DNA of 9,233 nt, from the NCBI GenBank assembly GCA_002340925.1, contig DDMR01000053.1, positions 1-9,233 on the forward strand, read 5' to 3'. Of the stretch, positions 7,367 to 9,233 are shown one piece after another; position 1 is the first letter of the stretch; every line of letters starts with the position of its first letter. The position numbers and the translations under genes were made by a program. The notes beneath the pieces are model-generated. The model was not told the origin of the DNA and searched no databases. It saw only the letters and a list, made by a program, of their open reading frames with translations. The stretch is from Actinobacteria bacterium UBA2541 (lineage in GTDB: Bacteria; Actinomycetota; Actinomycetes; Nanopelagicales; Nanopelagicaceae).

Positions 7367-8637
7367 GTTTGGACCTCTTTGCAGATTTAGAGTGGCGTGG
7401 ATTGTTGGCTCAAACAACCGATCGCGATGCTTTGGTGAAGGAACTTAAGGCGGCTCCAACTAAGTTTTACATTGGCTTCGATCCGACTGCACCAAGTCTT
7501 CACGTAGGCAATCTTGTTGTGATTCTTGTAATGCGCCGCTTTCAACTGTCCGGACATCTTCCAATCGCGTTAGTCGGGGGAGCTACCGGATTGGTCGGAG
7601 ACCCCAGCGGTCGAAATGAAGAGCGCGCCCTAAATGATGAATCTGTAGTTCTTGAATGGGTCGGAAACATTAAGAATCAACTATCGAAATTCTTGGACTT
7701 TGAAAGTAAGAGGAATCCAGCGGTTATGGCAAATAATCTGGATTGGACTAAGCCAGTTTCAGCGCTGGAATTCCTGCGCGATATTGGTAAGCATTTCAGC
7801 GTTAATCAGATGCTTGCTAAAGATTCTGTTGCTTCACGCCTTGAAAGTGGCGGCATTTCTTATACTGAATTCTCCTATCAAGTATTGCAAGCTTTTGATT
7901 ACCTGGAACTTTACCGACGAGATAATTGCAAATTGCAACTGGGTGGTTCGGATCAGTGGGGAAATATAGTTGCGGGACTTGATTTAATTCGCAAAGTCGA
8001 AGGTGGTTCTGCGCATGCATTCACTATTCCATTAATGGCCAAATCTGATGGGAGTAAATTCGGAAAGACTGCGGGCGGCTCGGTCTGGCTAGATCCTGAA
8101 ATGACTTCACCTTATGCGTTCTATCAATTTTGGTTTAACACCGAAGATGCAGATGTCGAAAAGTATTTGAAAGTCTTTTCATTTAAAGAACGCGCTGAAA
8201 TAGAACGCCTTGTTGAAACCGTCAAAACAAACCCGGGAGCAAGGGAAGCACAGAGAGAACTTGCTCGTGAGTTAACTGCAATGGTTCATGGTTCAGATGA
8301 AAGTGAAAAAGTGGAAGCCGCTTCCTCCGCGCTATTCGGCCAAGGTGATTTAAGTGCACTTGATGAGAAAACATTAACTGCCGCACTTTCACAGTTGCCA
8401 AAAGTTACAATAAATAAAAGCGAAGGTTTTCCAACCTGGGTTGATCTTCTCGCTGCAACAGGAGTTGTCGATTCAAAATCTGCGGCGCGACGAATAGTTA
8501 AAGAGAATGGCGCTTACCTAAATAACGAGAAGATTTCTGGGGAGGATTTCGCGCCTTCAAAAGAGCATTTAATTCACGGCCGTTTCCTAGTTTTACGTAA
8601 AGGAAAGCGCGATTTAGCCTCTGTCGAAGTCATTTAA
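7363..8637 (+). CDS. tyrS: Tyrosyl-tRNA synthetase
   Basis: Class I synthetase charging tRNA-Tyr in the cytoplasm, active as a dimer. 424 residues from the ATG at 7363, matching usual bacterial TyrS length; an upstream ATG at 7318 would add 15 unrelated residues inside argH. The Rossmann catalytic domain has the HIGH-type motif 'HVGN' at residues 47-50, 'GGATGLVGDPSGR', tyrosine-binding 'SYQVLQAFDYLELY' and 'GGSDQWGNI' at 194-202, and the KMSKS-equivalent 'KFGKT' at 232-236, as in E. coli. A C-terminal S4 RNA-binding domain occupies about 355-420. The ATGA overlap with argH implies coupled translation and shared transcription with the arg operon. No T-box or separate promoter is visible before it. 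The next gene downstream appears to be rRNA. Confidence 0.97.
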   Translation: MSLDLFADLEWRGLLAQTTDRDALVKELKAAPTKFYIGFDPTAPSLHVGNLVVILVMRRFQLSGHLPIALVGGATGLVGDPSGRNEERALNDESVVLEWVGNIKNQLSKFLDFESKRNPAVMANNLDWTKPVSALEFLRDIGKHFSVNQMLAKDSVASRLESGGISYTEFSYQVLQAFDYLELYRRDNCKLQLGGSDQWGNIVAGLDLIRKVEGGSAHAFTIPLMAKSDGSKFGKTAGGSVWLDPEMTSPYAFYQFWFNTEDADVEKYLKVFSFKERAEIERLVETVKTNPGAREAQRELARELTAMVHGSDESEKVEAASSALFGQGDLSALDEKTLTAALSQLPKVTINKSEGFPTWVDLLAATGVVDSKSAARRIVKENGAYLNNEKISGEDFAPSKEHLIHGRFLVLRKGKRDLASVEVI

Positions 8638-8688
8638 GTCCATTCCAGATCGGGCAATTCTTAGCATCTCAAAGAATTTGACAGAGTT

Positions 8689-8706
8689 TGAGCATAAATA
8701 TGTGCG
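8689..8706 (+). promoter_or_regulatory. Possible orphan ARG-box-like site
   Basis: The 14 bases GCATAAATATGTGC (8692-8705) share the 11-mer GCATAAATATG with ARG box 1 of argC and form an imperfect palindrome. A perfect TTGACA lies five bases upstream (8678-8683), but no convincing -10 follows at 16-18 bases (TATGTG at 15 bases is poor). It lies 51 bases after the tyrS stop and before the rRNA promoter. No target gene is obvious, so it may be chance. Confidence 0.3.
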
Positions 8707-8748
8707 ATTTTTACGGTGATAAACCTCGCACCAATTGGGGCCTTTTCG

Positions 8749-8769
8749 GGCTAATTTTTGGCCATTTTT
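8749..8769 (+). terminator. Weak intrinsic-terminator-like hairpin after tyrS
   Basis: GGCTAA (8749-8754) pairs with TTGGCC (8758-8763) around a TTT loop, six pairs including one G-T, followed by ATTTTT (8764-8769). An overlapping alternative stem pairs GGCC with GGCT just upstream. The site is placed sensibly, 111 bases after tyrS and just before the rRNA promoter, where it could end the arg-tyrS transcript. The short stem makes this a tentative call. Confidence 0.4.
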
Positions 8770-8781
8770 GGGGGAGGGAAG

Positions 8782-8810
8782 TTGACCCTTTCCCGGGCAT
8801 CGGCTATCTT
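8782..8810 (+). promoter_or_regulatory. rRNA operon promoter (predicted)
   Basis: TTGACC at 8782-8787, a 17-base spacer and TATCTT at 8805-8810 form a good housekeeping sigma factor promoter, with transcription expected near 8817. It lies about 400 bases upstream of the predicted 16S start, a usual distance for actinobacterial rrn promoters. It is the best-spaced promoter pair in the region; no alternative nearer the 16S start has a convincing -35. Confidence 0.65.
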
Positions 8811-8816
8811 TATCCC

Positions 8817-9222
8817 TCGCTTGCGAATTGGACGAAAAACCCTTTAAAACCGGGGCAAATAAGGCCAAGCAACGATCTGAAGTAACAAGTATTACCAAGC
8901 TCTATGAAGGACTACTGGATTTGCTCTTCCGTGTGCCTTCCGCTAGGTTTGGCGGTCTGCCCTGCAATCGGTGAGAAATCTCCGAGAGTGGTGCGCGCTC
9001 GTACCTTGAGAACTCAACAACGTGCAAAAAATCAATGCCAATCGGCATATATTGGCCTGCCCCTGTTTTGCAGGAGCAGAAAAAATATGCCAAATTCCTT
9101 TGTATTTCCATGACTTCGACGCCCCTCAAAAGGCGGCGGATATTGGGTACAGAAACAAAAACAATTGGTAAAAATGAAATAGCTATAAACGCTAGTTTCG
9201 TTTTTTTGCCAGATCACAACTT
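8817..9222 (+). other. Pre-16S rRNA leader (transcribed spacer)
   Basis: This stretch has no credible gene: short open frames on both strands lack ribosome sites and family resemblance. It shows RNA-like structure: a 6-pair hairpin CCGCTA/TGGCGG with loop GGTT (8940-8955), the boxA-like segment near 9006-9019, ATGCC/GGCAT around AATC (9035-9048), and a two-part stem CTGC-CCTG/CAGG-GCAG (9057-9079). A T-rich run sits at 9196-9207. This matches a leader that is transcribed with 16S rRNA and removed during processing. The RNase III processing stem cannot be judged because its other strand lies beyond 16S. Confidence 0.65.
9001..9025 (+). promoter_or_regulatory. rRNA leader boxA-like antitermination motif
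   Basis: The segment contains TTGAGAACTCAACAACGTGC (9006-9025), a string that I recognise from leaders before 16S genes in many actinobacteria (TTGAGAACTCAACAGCGTGC and similar), where it belongs to the region proposed to bind Nus antitermination factors. TTGAG and CTCAA also form a short inverted repeat. The following AATCAATGCC and GGCAT stem is also typical of these leaders. Confidence 0.6.
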
Positions 9223-9233
9223 TCTATGGAGAG
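9223..9233 (+). rRNA. rrs: 16S ribosomal RNA, 5' end (partial)
   Basis: The last six bases GGAGAG (9228-9233) match the residues that precede TTTGATCCTGGCTCAG at the start of actinobacterial 16S rRNA, which puts the mature 5' end at about 9223 by alignment with E. coli numbering. Only about 11 bases are in the window, so the call rests mainly on the leader just upstream. Confidence 0.6.

Noticed and set aside
8688..8885. 65-residue forward reading frame in the tyrS-rRNA gap
   Set aside because: Starts at ATATGTGCG-type sequence with no ribosome site, runs through the terminator-like hairpin and the rRNA promoter, and its translation resembles no family.
8904..9113. 69-residue forward frame, and antisense frames at 8902-9217
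   Set aside because: They cover the rRNA leader with its boxA-like motif and hairpins; RNA function explains the sequence better than protein coding.
9165..9189. Second rRNA promoter (TTGGTA with TATAAA at 9184-9189)
   Set aside because: The spacer is only 13 bases and no other -35 is seen at 16-18 bases; the T-rich region more likely belongs to the leader.
9187..9207. Terminator (AAAC/GTTT stem followed by a T run) before 16S
   Set aside because: Only four mostly A-T pairs; a terminator here would block the rRNA it precedes.

Overview
The window reads like an ordinary chromosomal segment of an actinobacterium with unusually low GC (roughly mid-40s % by eye, not counted). The order pheT - arg genes - tyrS, the 'YRNWPDKDSL' and 'LEGGMIPK' wording in ArgB, the presence of ArgR, and the rRNA leader motif TTGAGAACTCAACA all point to Actinobacteria. 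The base composition, short gaps and overlapping genes suggest a streamlined freshwater lineage such as Nanopelagicales (acI, Planktophila/Nanopelagicus type). That last placement is inference; 16S is essentially outside the window.

Layout, all on the + strand. Positions 2-2428 hold most of pheT, cut at its 5' end by the window edge. Positions 2429-2486 form a short regulatory gap with two tandem ARG boxes and a promoter whose predicted start coincides with the argC start codon. Positions 2487-7366 hold a tightly packed arginine operon argC-argB-argD-argR-argH, with junctions that overlap by 1, 4 and 11 bases or abut with no gap. tyrS (7363-8637) overlaps argH by ATGA. Positions 8638-9222 carry no credible gene: they contain an ARG-box-like site, a weak terminator-like hairpin, a good sigma70-type promoter and a roughly 400-base leader with a boxA-like motif and hairpins. 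The last 11 bases look like the start of a 16S rRNA gene that continues past the window.

How it works together: ArgB, ArgC and ArgD carry out successive steps from N-acetylglutamate to N-acetylornithine, and ArgH carries out the final step to arginine. ArgR, encoded within the operon, very probably represses the argC promoter through the two ARG boxes and so regulates itself. Compared with the common actinobacterial order argCJBDFRGH, argJ, argF and argG are absent here. ArgB also lacks the N-terminal helix linked to arginine feedback inhibition, and an in-frame stop just upstream rules out a longer form. The two flanking synthetases (Phe, Tyr) and the rRNA operon tie the locus to translation.

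I see no mobile element, CRISPR array, tRNA, phage gene or new defence-like system. The points worth a second look are regulatory (leaderless argC under ARG boxes; a possible orphan ARG box before the rRNA promoter) and biochemical (short ArgB, missing argJ/F/G, an unusual residue in ArgD).
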